From Acidovorax sp. (GTDB lineage: Bacteria; Pseudomonadota; Gammaproteobacteria; Burkholderiales; Burkholderiaceae_C): a stretch of DNA of 46,942 nt. Below the pieces are notes generated by a model. The model was given only the letters and a program-made list of their open reading frames with translations. It did not search any database and had not been told where the DNA came from. A program made the position numbers and the translations under genes. The stretch is taken from assembly GCF_021287135.1 (NCBI RefSeq), contig NZ_JAJTBB010000025.1:1-46942 (forward strand), read 5' to 3'. The first letter of the stretch is position 1. Each line of letters starts with the position of its first letter. This document shows positions 34,911-42,996 of this stretch, in pieces.

Positions 34911-36242
34911 ATGCCCCAATCCCTCAACGAACAACTGAGCCGTGAACAGCAAATTGCCGCCCTGGAAAAAGACTGGGCGCAAAACCCCCGCTGGAAGGGT
35001 GTGAAGCGCGGTTACTCCGCCGCCGACGTGGTGCGTCTGCGCGGCAGCCTGCAGCCCGAGTACACGCTGGCCAAGCGCGGCGCTGAAAAGCTGTGGGACA
35101 AGATCAATGGCGGCGCCAAGAAGGGCTACGTGAACGCGTTTGGCGCCATCTCCGCTGGCCAGGCCATGCAGCAGGCCAAGGCCGGCCTCGAAGCCGTGTA
35201 CCTGTCGGGCTGGCAAGTGGCCGCCGACGGCAACACCAGCGAAACCATGTACCCCGACCAGTCGCTGTACGCGTACGACTCGGTGCCCACCATGGTCCGC
35301 CGCATCAACAACACCTTCAAGCGTGCCGACGAAATCCAGTGGAGCCGTGGCGTCAATCCCGGCGACAAGGAGTTCATCGACTACTTCCTGCCCATCGTGG
35401 CTGACGCGGAAGCCGGTTTCGGCGGCGTGCTCAACGCCTTCGAGCTGATGAAGAACATGATCTCCGCGGGCGCTGCCGGCGTGCACTTCGAAGACCAGCT
35501 GGCTGCCGTGAAGAAGTGCGGCCACATGGGCGGCAAGGTGCTGGTGCCCACGCAAGAAGCCTGCGAGAAGCTGATCGCCGCACGCTTTGCGGCGGACGTG
35601 ATGGGCGTGCCCACCATCGTGCTGGCCCGCACCGACGCCGAGGCTGCCAACCTGATCACGTCCGACCACGACGCCAACGACAAGCCTTTCCTGACCGGCG
35701 AGCGCACGCAAGAAGGCTTCTACCGCGTGAAGAACGGCCTGGAGCAAGCCATCAGCCGCGGCGTGGCCTACGCCCCCTATGCCGACCTGGTGTGGTGCGA
35801 AACCGGCGTGCCCGACATCGGCTTTGCCCGTGAATTCGCCCAAGCCGTGCTGGCCGCCAATCCCGGCAAGCTGCTGTCGTACAACTGCTCGCCTTCCTTC
35901 AACTGGAAGAAGAACCTCAACGACAAGCAGATCGCAGCCTTCCAGGAAGAGCTGTCCGCGCTGGGCTACAAGTACCAGTTCATCACGCTGGCCGGCATCC
36001 ACATCAACTGGTACAACACGTTCCAGTTCGCCCACGCCTATGCCCAGGGCGAAGGCATGAAGCACTATGTGGAAATGGTGCAAGAGCCTGAATTCGCTGC
36101 ACGCGACAAGGGCTACACCTTCGTGTCGCACCAGCAGGAAGTGGGCGCAGGCTACTTCGACGACGTGACCACGGTGATCCAGGGTGGCTCGTCCAGCGTG
36201 AAGGCGCTGACGGGTTCTACCGAAGAAGAGCAGTTCCACTGA
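34911..36242 (+). CDS. aceA: Isocitrate lyase
   Basis: AceA splits isocitrate into glyoxylate and succinate, the first step of the glyoxylate bypass during growth on acetate or fatty acids. The 443-residue protein contains the signature KKCGHMGGK with active-site Cys203, plus [22 protein letters not shown] and [15 protein letters not shown]. Length is typical of the proteobacterial class. ATG 34911 has GGAG upstream; a longer open frame adds 20 codons inside the control region. It stands alone, with its own terminator. Malate synthase is not in the window. Confidence 0.96.
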   Translation: MPQSLNEQLSREQQIAALEKDWAQNPRWKGVKRGYSAADVVRLRGSLQPEYTLAKRGAEKLWDKINGGAKKGYVNAFGAISAGQAMQQAKAGLEAVYLSGWQVAADGNTSETMYPDQSLYAYDSVPTMVRRINNTFKRADEIQWSRGVNPGDKEFIDYFLPIVADAEAGFGGVLNAFELMKNMISAGAAGVHFEDQLAAVKKCGHMGGKVLVPTQEACEKLIAARFAADVMGVPTIVLARTDAEAANLITSDHDANDKPFLTGERTQEGFYRVKNGLEQAISRGVAYAPYADLVWCETGVPDIGFAREFAQAVLAANPGKLLSYNCSPSFNWKKNLNDKQIAAFQEELSALGYKYQFITLAGIHINWYNTFQFAHAYAQGEGMKHYVEMVQEPEFAARDKGYTFVSHQQEVGAGYFDDVTTVIQGGSSSVKALTGSTEEEQFH

Positions 36243-36289
36243 TCTCCCGGCCCCTCCAGCGAGGGGTTGAGCGTGGCTCCGTCACCTGC

Positions 36290-36324
36290 AAGAAAGCCAC
36301 CCGCCCGGGTGGCTTTCTTTTTTT
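36290..36324 (+). terminator. Rho-independent terminator after aceA
   Basis: 13-bp perfect stem AAGAAAGCCACCC / GGGTGGCTTTCTT with loop GCCC, followed by a T-run. The A/T-rich outer stem may also terminate weakly in the other direction. Confidence 0.93.
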
Positions 36325-36354
36325 CATGGTGCCTTGCCGGTCGCGCAGGGTTGC

Positions 36355-36810
36355 TTATTGCGAGGCGCCGCAATTCTTGTGGAAGGTCCAGGCGTTGTTC
36401 AGCAAGAAGTTGTTCAGCGCCACGGCCACCGCCGCCGCCATGGCCCCCCACCCGTACCACAACCCGAGGACGTCGGTGAAGAGCTTGATGATGAGGATGT
36501 TGAGGCCCAGGCCGATCAGCGACACGACGCAGTACTTGATCATCGAAGCCCAGTAGCTGCCCGAGAACCCGAAGGTCCAGAACCGGTTGGCGAGGTAGGA
36601 GATGAGCAGGGCCAGAATGAACCCCGCGGTGGTGGCCGCCACCGGATCGGCCAGATGCATCTCCACCAGCAGAAACAGGGTGGACATGTGCACCACGGCG
36701 CCGAGCACGCCCACCACCCCGTAGCGCAGCAACCGGGACAAGGGGGGCAGAGCCCGCGGTGTTGCTGCCGCTGTGGCCGGATGCGGTGCGTTGTGCGGGT
36801 CGTGCGTCAT
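36355..36810 (-). CDS. GtrA-family membrane protein
   Basis: The 151-residue protein has four membrane helices after a short hydrophilic N-terminus (LLRYGVVGVLGAVVHMSTLFLL; TAGFILALLISYLANRFWTF; MIKYCVVSLIGLGLNILIIKLF; WGAMAAAVAVALNNFLLNNAWTFHK), a complete GtrA domain. GtrA proteins probably flip or position undecaprenyl-phosphate-linked sugars for modification of O-antigen or other glycans. The ATG overlaps the preceding glycosyltransferase stop by 4 bases, so the two form a coupled pair. Confidence 0.92.
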   Translation of the reverse strand: MTHDPHNAPHPATAAATPRALPPLSRLLRYGVVGVLGAVVHMSTLFLLVEMHLADPVAATTAGFILALLISYLANRFWTFGFSGSYWASMIKYCVVSLIGLGLNILIIKLFTDVLGLWYGWGAMAAAVAVALNNFLLNNAWTFHKNCGASQ

Positions 36811-37742
36811 CGCCTGGGGCCCGGCAGTTCTTGCGAAACAATGTACCGCGGACGTTGTTTCACTTCCTCGTAGATGCGCGCCAGGTACTCGCCAATGATG
36901 CCCAGTCCGATCATGAGCGAGCTGCCGATGATCAGCAGCAGCAGGATCACCGTGGTGAAGCCGGTGATGGCCGCACCGGAGAGCTTCATGTAGACCGTGT
37001 GGACACCCAGCAACACCGAGAAGGCGAAAAAGACCAGGCCGAAGATGGTGATCAGGTGCAGCGGAAAGGTGCTGAAGCTTGTCACGGCCACGGCCGCGAG
37101 CCGGACCAGGCCGAAAACGGACCACCCCGAATCGCCCGCAATGCGGGGCTCCACCTGAAAGGGAATCTGCGTGGTGCGAAACCCCATCCAGCTGACCATC
37201 CCCCGAAAGAACACGTTGCGTTCCTTCATCGTCCGGTAGGCCTCGACCACCCGCTGGTCCAGCAGCTTGTAGTCGGAGGCGCCGTTCAGGTCGTGGCCCG
37301 AGAAGGCGCGCAGGATCAGGTAGAAGAGCTTGGCGCGGGCGGCGGACATCGCGGATTCGTTGCCCCGGCTGGACTTGACCGCCTCGACGATGTCGGCCTC
37401 GCCCGTTCGCCACGTCTGGACGAGGGTGGGCAGCAGGGAGGGCGGGTGCTGCATGTCGCCATCCATCAGGACGACGGCCCGCCCGCGGGCGGCGGCCAGC
37501 CCAGCGGACACGGCGGCCTCCTTGCCGAAGTTGCGGCTCAGCCGCAAGCCGCGCAACCCCGGCATGCCGGCGGACAGGGTGGTGATTTCGTCCCAGGTGC
37601 TGTCCTTGGAGCCGTCATCCACCACCACGATTTCCCAGGTCGATGCGCACTGGGAGAGGTATTTTTCAACTTCGCGCAGCGTGACGCGGATGCCCGCAGC
37701 CTCGCAGTACACCGGGATGACGACGGAAATCTCAGGTTGCAT
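36807..37742 (-). CDS. Family 2 glycosyltransferase (GtrB/DPMS-like)
   Basis: The 311-residue protein starts MQPEISVVIPVYCEAAGIRVTL, with the GT-A motif EIVVVDDGSKDSTWDEI and the metal-binding DGDMQHPP. It ends with two membrane helices (LITIFGLVFFAFSVLLGVHTVY and FTTVILLLLIIGSSLMIGLGIIGEYLARIYEEVKQRPRYIV). This is the layout of bactoprenol glucosyltransferase GtrB and related polyprenyl-phosphate sugar transferases. Paired with GtrA it would load a sugar on a lipid carrier. No third, strain-specific transferase (GtrC-like) is adjacent. Confidence 0.92.
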   Translation of the reverse strand: MQPEISVVIPVYCEAAGIRVTLREVEKYLSQCASTWEIVVVDDGSKDSTWDEITTLSAGMPGLRGLRLSRNFGKEAAVSAGLAAARGRAVVLMDGDMQHPPSLLPTLVQTWRTGEADIVEAVKSSRGNESAMSAARAKLFYLILRAFSGHDLNGASDYKLLDQRVVEAYRTMKERNVFFRGMVSWMGFRTTQIPFQVEPRIAGDSGWSVFGLVRLAAVAVTSFSTFPLHLITIFGLVFFAFSVLLGVHTVYMKLSGAAITGFTTVILLLLIIGSSLMIGLGIIGEYLARIYEEVKQRPRYIVSQELPGPRR

Positions 37743-37978
37743 AAGTATGATCAGAAATCGGCTGCGCCGGACCCGGCCGCAAGCACCGGAGCGACGACGG
37801 TGCTTTGCTCTCCAAAGGAACCGTGGCGCAGCCTCTGCGCGGGACTGTCGCACATTTCGCGGTTTGAACCGTATGGCGGGATTCTCGGTCGAAAATGGCC
37901 GGGCGCGGCGCGGTTGTCTGGCGGCCGCCACGCTTTCCCCGCGCTCGGTGGGGCCGGCGGAACCGCAGCCGGAGTAAA

Positions 37979-38068
37979 ATGACGGCAACTTCAATGCACA
38001 AGAGCGAGAAAGGCAATCTGGTTATGACACCGCGAACTACCTCGGAGATCACTCTCGCCGGCCGCTGA
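37979..38068 (+). CDS. Candidate threonine-rich leader peptide of the thrS operon
   Basis: A 29-codon frame with six threonine codons (Thr2, 4, 17, 20, 21, 25); the dense part reads MTPRTTSEITLAGR at the C-terminal end. GGAG lies 4 bases before the ATG, rather close. Internal ATGs at 37994 and 38024 could serve instead, and the last would keep the threonine-dense part. The stop is 42 bases before a terminator hairpin that precedes thrS. Leader peptides rich in the cognate amino acid act in attenuation: ribosome stalling on threonine codons would reflect scarce Thr-tRNA, which is what thrS restores. Confidence 0.6.
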   Translation: MTATSMHKSEKGNLVMTPRTTSEITLAGR

Positions 38069-38125
38069 GGCTGGCTGTTCGCGCCTGCACGAGATTGCAC
38101 TTCCCCCTCCAAAAGCGCGGACCGG
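38058..38125 (+). promoter_or_regulatory. Candidate antiterminator pairing in the thrS leader
   Basis: CCGGCCGC (38058-38065), the last codons of the leader ORF, can pair with GCGG-A-CCGG (38117-38125) with one bulged A. That uses the left arm and loop of the downstream terminator. A ribosome at the stop codon would cover the first element, while one stalled on the threonine codons at 38036-38041 would leave it free. This pairing is inferred from sequence. Confidence 0.5.
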
Positions 38126-38139
38126 TTCCGCGCTTTTTT
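38111..38139 (+). terminator. Rho-independent terminator (attenuator) ahead of thrS
   Basis: Perfect 11-bp stem AAAAGCGCGGA / TCCGCGCTTTT with loop CCGGT and continuing T. It points at thrS, whose ATG is 56 bases further on, and no complete gene on this strand precedes it except the leader ORF. It is therefore positioned to attenuate rather than to end a gene. Confidence 0.88.
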
Positions 38140-38195
38140 GTTTCCGGGCCTGGCGCGTGCCCGATTTCTGATTCACGAAGAGAAAGACAGCTCCC

Positions 38196-40115
38196 ATGAT
38201 TCACATCACGCTTCCGGATGGTTCGCAACGCGAGTTCCCTGGTCCGGTCACGGTGGCCGAGGTGGCCGCTTCCATCGGTGCAGGCCTGGCCAAGGCCGCC
38301 CTGGCCGGCAAGATTGGCGACAAGGTAGTGGACACCAGCTACCAGATCACGGCCGACAGTCCGCTGTCCATCGTGACCGCCAAGGACGCTGATGGCCTGG
38401 AAGTGATCCGCCACTCGACGGCCCACTTGCTGGCCTATGCCGTCAAGGAGCTGTTTCCCGAAGCGCAGGTCACCATCGGGCCGGTGATCGAGAACGGCTT
38501 CTACTACGACTTCGCCTACAAGCGCCCCTTCACGCCCGAGGACCTGGCCGCAATCGAAAAGCGCATGGCCGAGCTGGCCGCCAAGGACGAGCCCGTGGTG
38601 CGGCGCGTGCTGCCGCGTGACGAGGCCGTGGCCTATTTCAAGGGCCTGGGCGAGAACTACAAGGCGGAGATCATCGCCAGCATCCCCAGCAACGAGGACG
38701 TGAGCCTGTACCGCGAGGGCAGCTTCGAAGACCTGTGCCGCGGCCCTCACGTGCCCAGCACGGGCAAGCTCAAGCACTTCAAGCTGATGAAGGTGGCGGG
38801 AGCCTACTGGCGCGGCGACCATCGCAACGAAATGCTGCAGCGGGTGTATGGCACCGCCTGGGCCAGCAAGGAAGAGCTGCAGCAGTACCTCACCATGCTG
38901 GAAGAGGCCGAAAAGCGCGACCACCGCAAGCTGGGTCGTGAGCTGGACCTGTTCCACCTGGACGAGCATTCGCCTGGCACGGTGTTCTGGCACCCCAAGG
39001 GCTGGGCGCTGTGGCAGGAGGTGGAGCAGTACATGCGCCGCGTGTACCGCGACAACGGCTACCAGGAGGTGAAGGGGCCGCAGATCCTGGACAAGAGCCT
39101 GTGGGAGAAGACGGGCCACTGGGACAAGTACCGTGACAACATGTTCACGACGGAGTCGGAAAAGCGCGAGTACGCGCTCAAGCCGATGAACTGCCCGGGC
39201 CACATCCTGATCTACAAGCAGGGCATCAAGAGCTACCGCGACCTGCCGCTGCGGTACGGCGAGTTTGGCGCCTGCCACCGCAACGAGCCGACCGGTGGCC
39301 TGCACGGCATCATGCGCGTGCGTGGCTTCACGCAGGACGACGGCCACATCTTCTGCACCGAAGAGCAGGTGCAGGAGGAATGCGCCAACTACACGGCCCT
39401 GGTGCAGAAGGTCTACAAGGACTTCGGCTTCACCGACATCATCTACAAGGTGGCCACGCGCCCCGAGGCGCGCATCGGCTCGGAAGAAGCCTGGGACCGC
39501 GCCGAAAAGGCGCTGATGGACGGCCTGCGCCACTCGGGCTGTGAATTCGAGATCGCCGAAGGCGAGGGCGCTTTCTACGGCCCGAAGATCGAGTACACGC
39601 TCAAGGACGCACTGGGCCGCCAATGGCAGTGCGGCACGATGCAGATCGACCCCAACCTGCCCGAGCGCCTGGACGCCGAATACGTGGCCGAAGACGGCAG
39701 CCGCAAGCGCCCCCTGATGCTCCACCGTGCCACGGTGGGCAGCATGGAGCGTTTCATTGGCATGCTGATCGAGCACTACGCCGGCGCCATGCCGGTGTGG
39801 CTGGCTCCCGTGCAGGTGGCGGTGCTCAATATCACCGATGCCCAGGCCGATTACTGTCGCGAAATTGCCGCACAGCTGCAAAAAGCACTGCCGAATCAAG
39901 ACCTTAGGGTGGTGACCGATCTGCGCAACGAGAAGATTACGTATAAAATACGGGAGCATTCGTTGCAAAAGCTGCCGTACATCCTCGTCGCGGGCGACAA
40001 GGAAAAGGCCGCCGGAGCCGTCGCAGTGCGTGGCCGTGGCAATCGTGACCTCGGCGTGATGTCCGTTGAAGCGTTCGCTCAGTTGATCGCCCAGGACATC
40101 GCCACCAAAGCCTGA
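38196..40115 (+). CDS. thrS: Threonyl-tRNA synthetase
   Basis: ThrRS charges tRNA-Thr. The 639-residue protein has an N-terminal TGS domain ([28 protein letters not shown]), and a SAD editing domain with the HSTAHLL motif and downstream [10 protein letters not shown]. The class II catalytic core has [36 protein letters not shown] and [21 protein letters not shown], and an anticodon-binding domain ends the protein. It is the first full gene of a thrS-infC-rpmI-rplT-pheS-pheT-ihfA cluster and lies behind a probable attenuator. In E. coli thrS is controlled by translational repression, so the mechanism here would differ. Confidence 0.97.
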   Translation: MIHITLPDGSQREFPGPVTVAEVAASIGAGLAKAALAGKIGDKVVDTSYQITADSPLSIVTAKDADGLEVIRHSTAHLLAYAVKELFPEAQVTIGPVIENGFYYDFAYKRPFTPEDLAAIEKRMAELAAKDEPVVRRVLPRDEAVAYFKGLGENYKAEIIASIPSNEDVSLYREGSFEDLCRGPHVPSTGKLKHFKLMKVAGAYWRGDHRNEMLQRVYGTAWASKEELQQYLTMLEEAEKRDHRKLGRELDLFHLDEHSPGTVFWHPKGWALWQEVEQYMRRVYRDNGYQEVKGPQILDKSLWEKTGHWDKYRDNMFTTESEKREYALKPMNCPGHILIYKQGIKSYRDLPLRYGEFGACHRNEPTGGLHGIMRVRGFTQDDGHIFCTEEQVQEECANYTALVQKVYKDFGFTDIIYKVATRPEARIGSEEAWDRAEKALMDGLRHSGCEFEIAEGEGAFYGPKIEYTLKDALGRQWQCGTMQIDPNLPERLDAEYVAEDGSRKRPLMLHRATVGSMERFIGMLIEHYAGAMPVWLAPVQVAVLNITDAQADYCREIAAQLQKALPNQDLRVVTDLRNEKITYKIREHSLQKLPYILVAGDKEKAAGAVAVRGRGNRDLGVMSVEAFAQLIAQDIATKA

Positions 40116-40124
40116 TTTTTATTG

Positions 40125-40176
40125 AAAACAAGCTTCGGCGCTTGCCTTGTGGGCGGTTTTTGCTACAAAAATTGTA
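40125..40176 (+). repeat. Comamonad-type short repeat, copy 8 (thrS-infC gap)
   Basis: A more diverged copy: AGCTTCGGCGCTTG core, GTGGGCGGTTTTTGCTAC, ending in the palindrome CTACAA-AAA-TTGTAG. It lies in the infC leader, 25 bases before the ATC start. Confidence 0.5.
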
Positions 40177-40201
40177 GTGTTTTGTTTGAAGGAATACAGC
40201 C

Positions 40202-40816
40202 ATCGCTACGGAATTTCGTGATCGTCGCCAGCGCGAGGAACGCAAGCACCGCCTGAACCGGGAAATCATGGCCCCGGAAGTTCGCTTGTCCGGACCGGAC
40301 AATGAGCCTCTGGGTGTGGTGAGCTTGATGGAAGCCTTGCGCATGGCAGGCGAGCTGGATGTGGACTTGGTCGAGATCGCCGCCACGGCCAATCCGCCAG
40401 TGTGCCGGCTCATGGACTATGGCAAATTCAAGTACCAGGAGCAAAAGCGCGCTGCGGAAGCCAAGGCCAAGCAGACGGTCATCGAGATCAAGGAAGTCAA
40501 ATTCCGCCCGGGTACGGACGATGGCGACTACAACATCAAGATGCGCAATATTCGCCGGTTCCTGGCGGATGGCGACAAGTGCAAGATCACTTTGCGCTTC
40601 CGTGGCCGTGAAATCACGCACCAGGAGCTGGGGCTGGCCTTGCTGAACCGCATCCGGGACGACCTGGGCGACACGATCCTCGTCGAGCAGTTCCCCAAGC
40701 TGGAAGGCCGCCAGATGATCATGATGATCGCTCCAGGGCGCAAGAAGCCTGGCGGCGGGGCTGCGAAGCCTGCGGCCGACGGGGCTGCACCCGCCGCGGG
40801 CGGTGCCGCGGCCTGA
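40202..40816 (+). CDS. infC: Translation initiation factor IF-3 (ATC start)
   Basis: IF-3 binds the 30S subunit, prevents premature joining and rejects non-standard start codons. From the rare start codon ATC at 40202 the product is 204 residues, beginning [21 protein letters not shown]. The ribosome-binding site GAAGGA lies 8 bases upstream. The first ATG (40268) would remove the conserved N-terminal 22 residues. Non-canonical infC starts (AUU in E. coli) allow autorepression by IF-3. The N- and C-domains are intact ([49 protein letters not shown]). An Ala/Gly/Pro-rich tail of about 25 residues is extra. Confidence 0.94.
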   Translation: MATEFRDRRQREERKHRLNREIMAPEVRLSGPDNEPLGVVSLMEALRMAGELDVDLVEIAATANPPVCRLMDYGKFKYQEQKRAAEAKAKQTVIEIKEVKFRPGTDDGDYNIKMRNIRRFLADGDKCKITLRFRGREITHQELGLALLNRIRDDLGDTILVEQFPKLEGRQMIMMIAPGRKKPGGGAAKPAADGAAPAAGGAAA

Positions 40817-40993
40817 CAGGCGGCAGGGTTAGGGTTTTGGGTTCTGCTTCCGCAAGGAGGCGGGGCCTGGAAAAGGCAGTGCATCCGCACTGCCGCTGGG
40901 GGGTGCAAACCTTCCAAAAGAAGTGGCTCGGGGCCAACAAGTTTGCGGATCGGTCTGCAAACGCCTCGCGAGCACAAACAAAGGAGCATTCAA
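40817..40993 (+). promoter_or_regulatory. rpmI-rplT leader with two hairpins
   Basis: 177 bases without a gene. GGCAGTGC-ATCC-GCACTGCC (40875-40894) is a strong hairpin without a T-tail, and GTTTGC / GCAAAC (40941-40946 and 40957-40962) a second. In E. coli L20 represses rpmI-rplT by binding an RNA structure in this position, so a similar control is plausible but unproven here. Confidence 0.45.
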
Positions 40994-41197
40994 ATGCCCA
41001 AAATGAAGACCAAGAGCAGCGCGAAAAAACGTTTCCGCGTTCGTCCCGGTGGCACCGTCAAGCGCGGTCAAGCCTTCAAGCGTCACATCTTGACCAAGAA
41101 GACCACCAAGAACAAGCGCCACCTGCGTGGTGCAGTGAATGTGCATGAGACCAACATGGGCTCGATCGCACAAATGCTGCCCAGCGCTGGCCTGTAA
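40994..41197 (+). CDS. rpmI: 50S ribosomal protein L35
   Basis: The 67-residue basic protein [20 protein letters not shown] ... [13 protein letters not shown] matches bL35 in sequence and length. AAGGAG lies 8 bases before the ATG. It is followed by rplT after 25 bases, the universal infC-rpmI-rplT order. A longer frame through the leader is not used. Confidence 0.97.
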   Translation: MPKMKTKSSAKKRFRVRPGGTVKRGQAFKRHILTKKTTKNKRHLRGAVNVHETNMGSIAQMLPSAGL

Positions 41198-41222
41198 TAA
41201 CTGACGAACAAGGAGTACATAC

Positions 41223-41582
41223 ATGCCTCGCGTCAAACGTGGTGTAACGGCCCGTGCCCGTCACAAGAAAGTTCTCGCCCTTGCCAAGGGTTTCCGTGGT
41301 CGCCGCGGTAACGTCTTCCGCATCGCCAAACAGGCGGTGATGAAGGCGGGGCAATATGCCTACCGTGACCGCCGCACCAAGAAGCGCGTGTTCCGCCAGC
41401 TGTGGATCGCCCGTATCAACGCCGCTGCCCGTGAACTGGGCCTGACCTACAGCCAGTTCGCCAACGGCCTGAAGAAGGCATCCATCGAGATCGACCGCAA
41501 GATGCTGGCCGATCTCGCCGTGCACGACAAGGCTGCCTTTGGCAGCATCGTGGAGCAAGTCAAGGCCAAGCTGGCTGCTTGA
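41223..41582 (+). CDS. rplT: 50S ribosomal protein L20
   Basis: The 119-residue product [68 protein letters not shown] is a standard bL20: a long basic N-terminal helix and a globular C-terminal domain ([26 protein letters not shown]). It is an early assembly protein of the 50S subunit and in E. coli also the translational repressor of rpmI-rplT. AAGGAG precedes the ATG. Confidence 0.97.
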   Translation: MPRVKRGVTARARHKKVLALAKGFRGRRGNVFRIAKQAVMKAGQYAYRDRRTKKRVFRQLWIARINAAARELGLTYSQFANGLKKASIEIDRKMLADLAVHDKAAFGSIVEQVKAKLAA

Positions 41583-41784
41583 GTTCACGATGAGTGGCTA
41601 TCGTTCTGATAGCTGCTTGCGCAATAACAGCAAGGGCTAGGGCTTGAAAAGGCGCTAGCCCTTGTTCATTTTCACGGGTCGATAAAGAACGATTTGCGCA
41701 CAACGGGTGGAGGCAAGACGCCTGCCGCAGGGCGATGCCGCCGGTGCATTCCCCTTTGTTTGCGCAAGTCCTGAAAGAGTCGGT
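41583..41784 (+). other. rplT-pheS intergenic region
   Basis: 202 bases. It holds repeat copy 9 and an imperfect hairpin AAGGGCTAG ... CTAGCCCTT with a 13-base loop and a T-rich stretch after it (about 41631-41670), a possible weak terminator or attenuator. No phenylalanine-rich leader ORF was found. Confidence 0.5.
41597..41643 (+). repeat. Comamonad-type short repeat, copy 9
   Basis: GGCTATCGTTCTGATAGCTGC head with palindromic CTATC/GATAG, core AGCTGCTTGCGC, then AGCAAGGGCTAGGGC. It lies between rplT and pheS. Confidence 0.72.
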
Positions 41785-42837
41785 ATGAACGAGTTGGATT
41801 CCCTGGTCGAGAGCGCGACGCAGTTGTTCGCGCAAAGCGCTACCCCTGCTGATCTGGAAAACGCCAAGGCGCAGTTTCTGGGCAAGTCGGGCCGCGTGAC
41901 CGAGCTCATGAAGGGCATGGCGCAGTTGTCCGTGGAGGAAAAGAAATCCCGCGGTGCTGCCATCAACCTCGCCAAGCAAGCCATTGAGGCTGCTCTGACG
42001 GCACGCCGCCAGGCCCTGGCCGATGCCGAGTTGCAGGCCCAGCTCAAGGCCGAGGCGCTGGATGTGAGCCTGCCGGGCCGCCAGCGCGGGCAGGGTGGGC
42101 TGCACCCCGTGTCGCTCACGCTCGAGCGCATCGAGGGCATCTTCGGCTCCATGGGTTTCGATGTGGCCCAGGGCCCCGAGATTGAGACCGACTGGTTCAA
42201 CTTCACCGCGCTGAACACGCCGGAAGACCATCCCGCGCGTTCCATGCACGACACCTTCTACGTGGAGGGCGGCACCGCCACCGCCCCCAACCTGCTGCGC
42301 ACGCACACCAGCCCCATGCAGGTCCGCCACGCGGTGCAGCACGTCAAGAAGCACCGCGCGCTGCTCGATGCGGGCCAGCCCATGCCCGAGATCCGCGTGA
42401 TCGCCCCGGGCCGCACCTACCGCGTGGACAGCGACGCCACGCACTCGCCCATGTTCCACCAGTGCGAGGGCCTGTGGATTGGCGAGAACGTGAGCTTCAA
42501 GGACCTGAAGGTCGTGTTCACCGATTTCTGCCGCACCTTCTTTGAAAGCGACGATCTGGTGCTGCGTTTCCGCCCGAGCTTCTTCCCGTTCACGGAGCCC
42601 AGCGCCGAGATCGACATCCAGTTCCAGACCGGCCCGCTGGCCGGCCGCTGGCTGGAGGTGGCCGGCTCGGGCCAGGTGCACCCCAACGTGGTGCGCAACA
42701 TGGGGCTGGACCCCGAAAAGTACATCGGCTTTGCCTTTGGCATGGGCCCCGACCGGCTGACCATGCTGCGCTACGGCGTGAACGACCTTCGCCTGTTCTT
42801 CGACGGCGACATCCGTTTCCTGTCGCAGTTCCAGTAA
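41785..42837 (+). CDS. pheS: Phenylalanyl-tRNA synthetase alpha subunit
   Basis: PheS is the catalytic subunit of the alpha2-beta2 enzyme that charges tRNA-Phe. The 350-residue protein has the N-terminal coiled-coil (about 1-90) and the class II core: motif 1 region [17 protein letters not shown], motif 2 ([22 protein letters not shown]) and motif 3 [18 protein letters not shown]. The phenylalanine pocket segment is [19 protein letters not shown] 41785 (MNELDSLV) fits the family, and GAAAGAG precedes it. Confidence 0.97.
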   Translation: MNELDSLVESATQLFAQSATPADLENAKAQFLGKSGRVTELMKGMAQLSVEEKKSRGAAINLAKQAIEAALTARRQALADAELQAQLKAEALDVSLPGRQRGQGGLHPVSLTLERIEGIFGSMGFDVAQGPEIETDWFNFTALNTPEDHPARSMHDTFYVEGGTATAPNLLRTHTSPMQVRHAVQHVKKHRALLDAGQPMPEIRVIAPGRTYRVDSDATHSPMFHQCEGLWIGENVSFKDLKVVFTDFCRTFFESDDLVLRFRPSFFPFTEPSAEIDIQFQTGPLAGRWLEVAGSGQVHPNVVRNMGLDPEKYIGFAFGMGPDRLTMLRYGVNDLRLFFDGDIRFLSQFQ

Positions 42838-42869
42838 GCCAGCGAATCCATCCAGGCACTGCAAAAAAG

Positions 42870-42958
42870 TGAGCTGCCAGCGCTTGATTCAACTGGTTTT
42901 CAATGCGATTTCGCATGGAAACTGAAGACTGACAAGCGCAAGCAGCTATCTTTTCAAG
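42870..42958. repeat. Comamonad-type short repeat, copy 10 (two cores head to head)
   Basis: Two cores, AGCTGCCAGCGCTTG (42872-42886) and the inverted CAAGCGCAAGCAGCT (42933-42947), enclose about 46 bases with the perfect palindrome ATGCGA-TT-TCGCAT (42903-42916). The whole forms a long imperfect inverted repeat in the 159-base pheS-pheT gap. Confidence 0.75.
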
Positions 42959-42996
42959 AGCAAGTGCCAAGAGCCTAAGCCAAGAGTTACTACACC

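Larger units (their letters stand above)
37743..38195. promoter_or_regulatory. Divergent region carrying the thrS leader
   Basis: 453 bases between the glycosyltransferase (minus) and thrS (plus). The left 230 bases show no gene; a TTGAAC at 37864-37869 is the best -35-like box but has no -10 partner at good spacing. The right part holds the leader ORF, an antiterminator candidate and a terminator, listed separately. Confidence 0.6.

Noticed and set aside
37975-37980. TAAAAT as the -10 box of the thrS operon
   Set aside because: It overlaps the leader start codon and no -35 box lies at 16-18 bases; kept only as a possible alternative that would shift the leader start to an internal ATG.
41583-41784. 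Possible phenylalanine leader attenuator before pheS, as in E. coli pheST
   Set aside because: No Phe-rich short ORF is present; the hairpin overlaps the repeat and has only an imperfect T-rich stretch.
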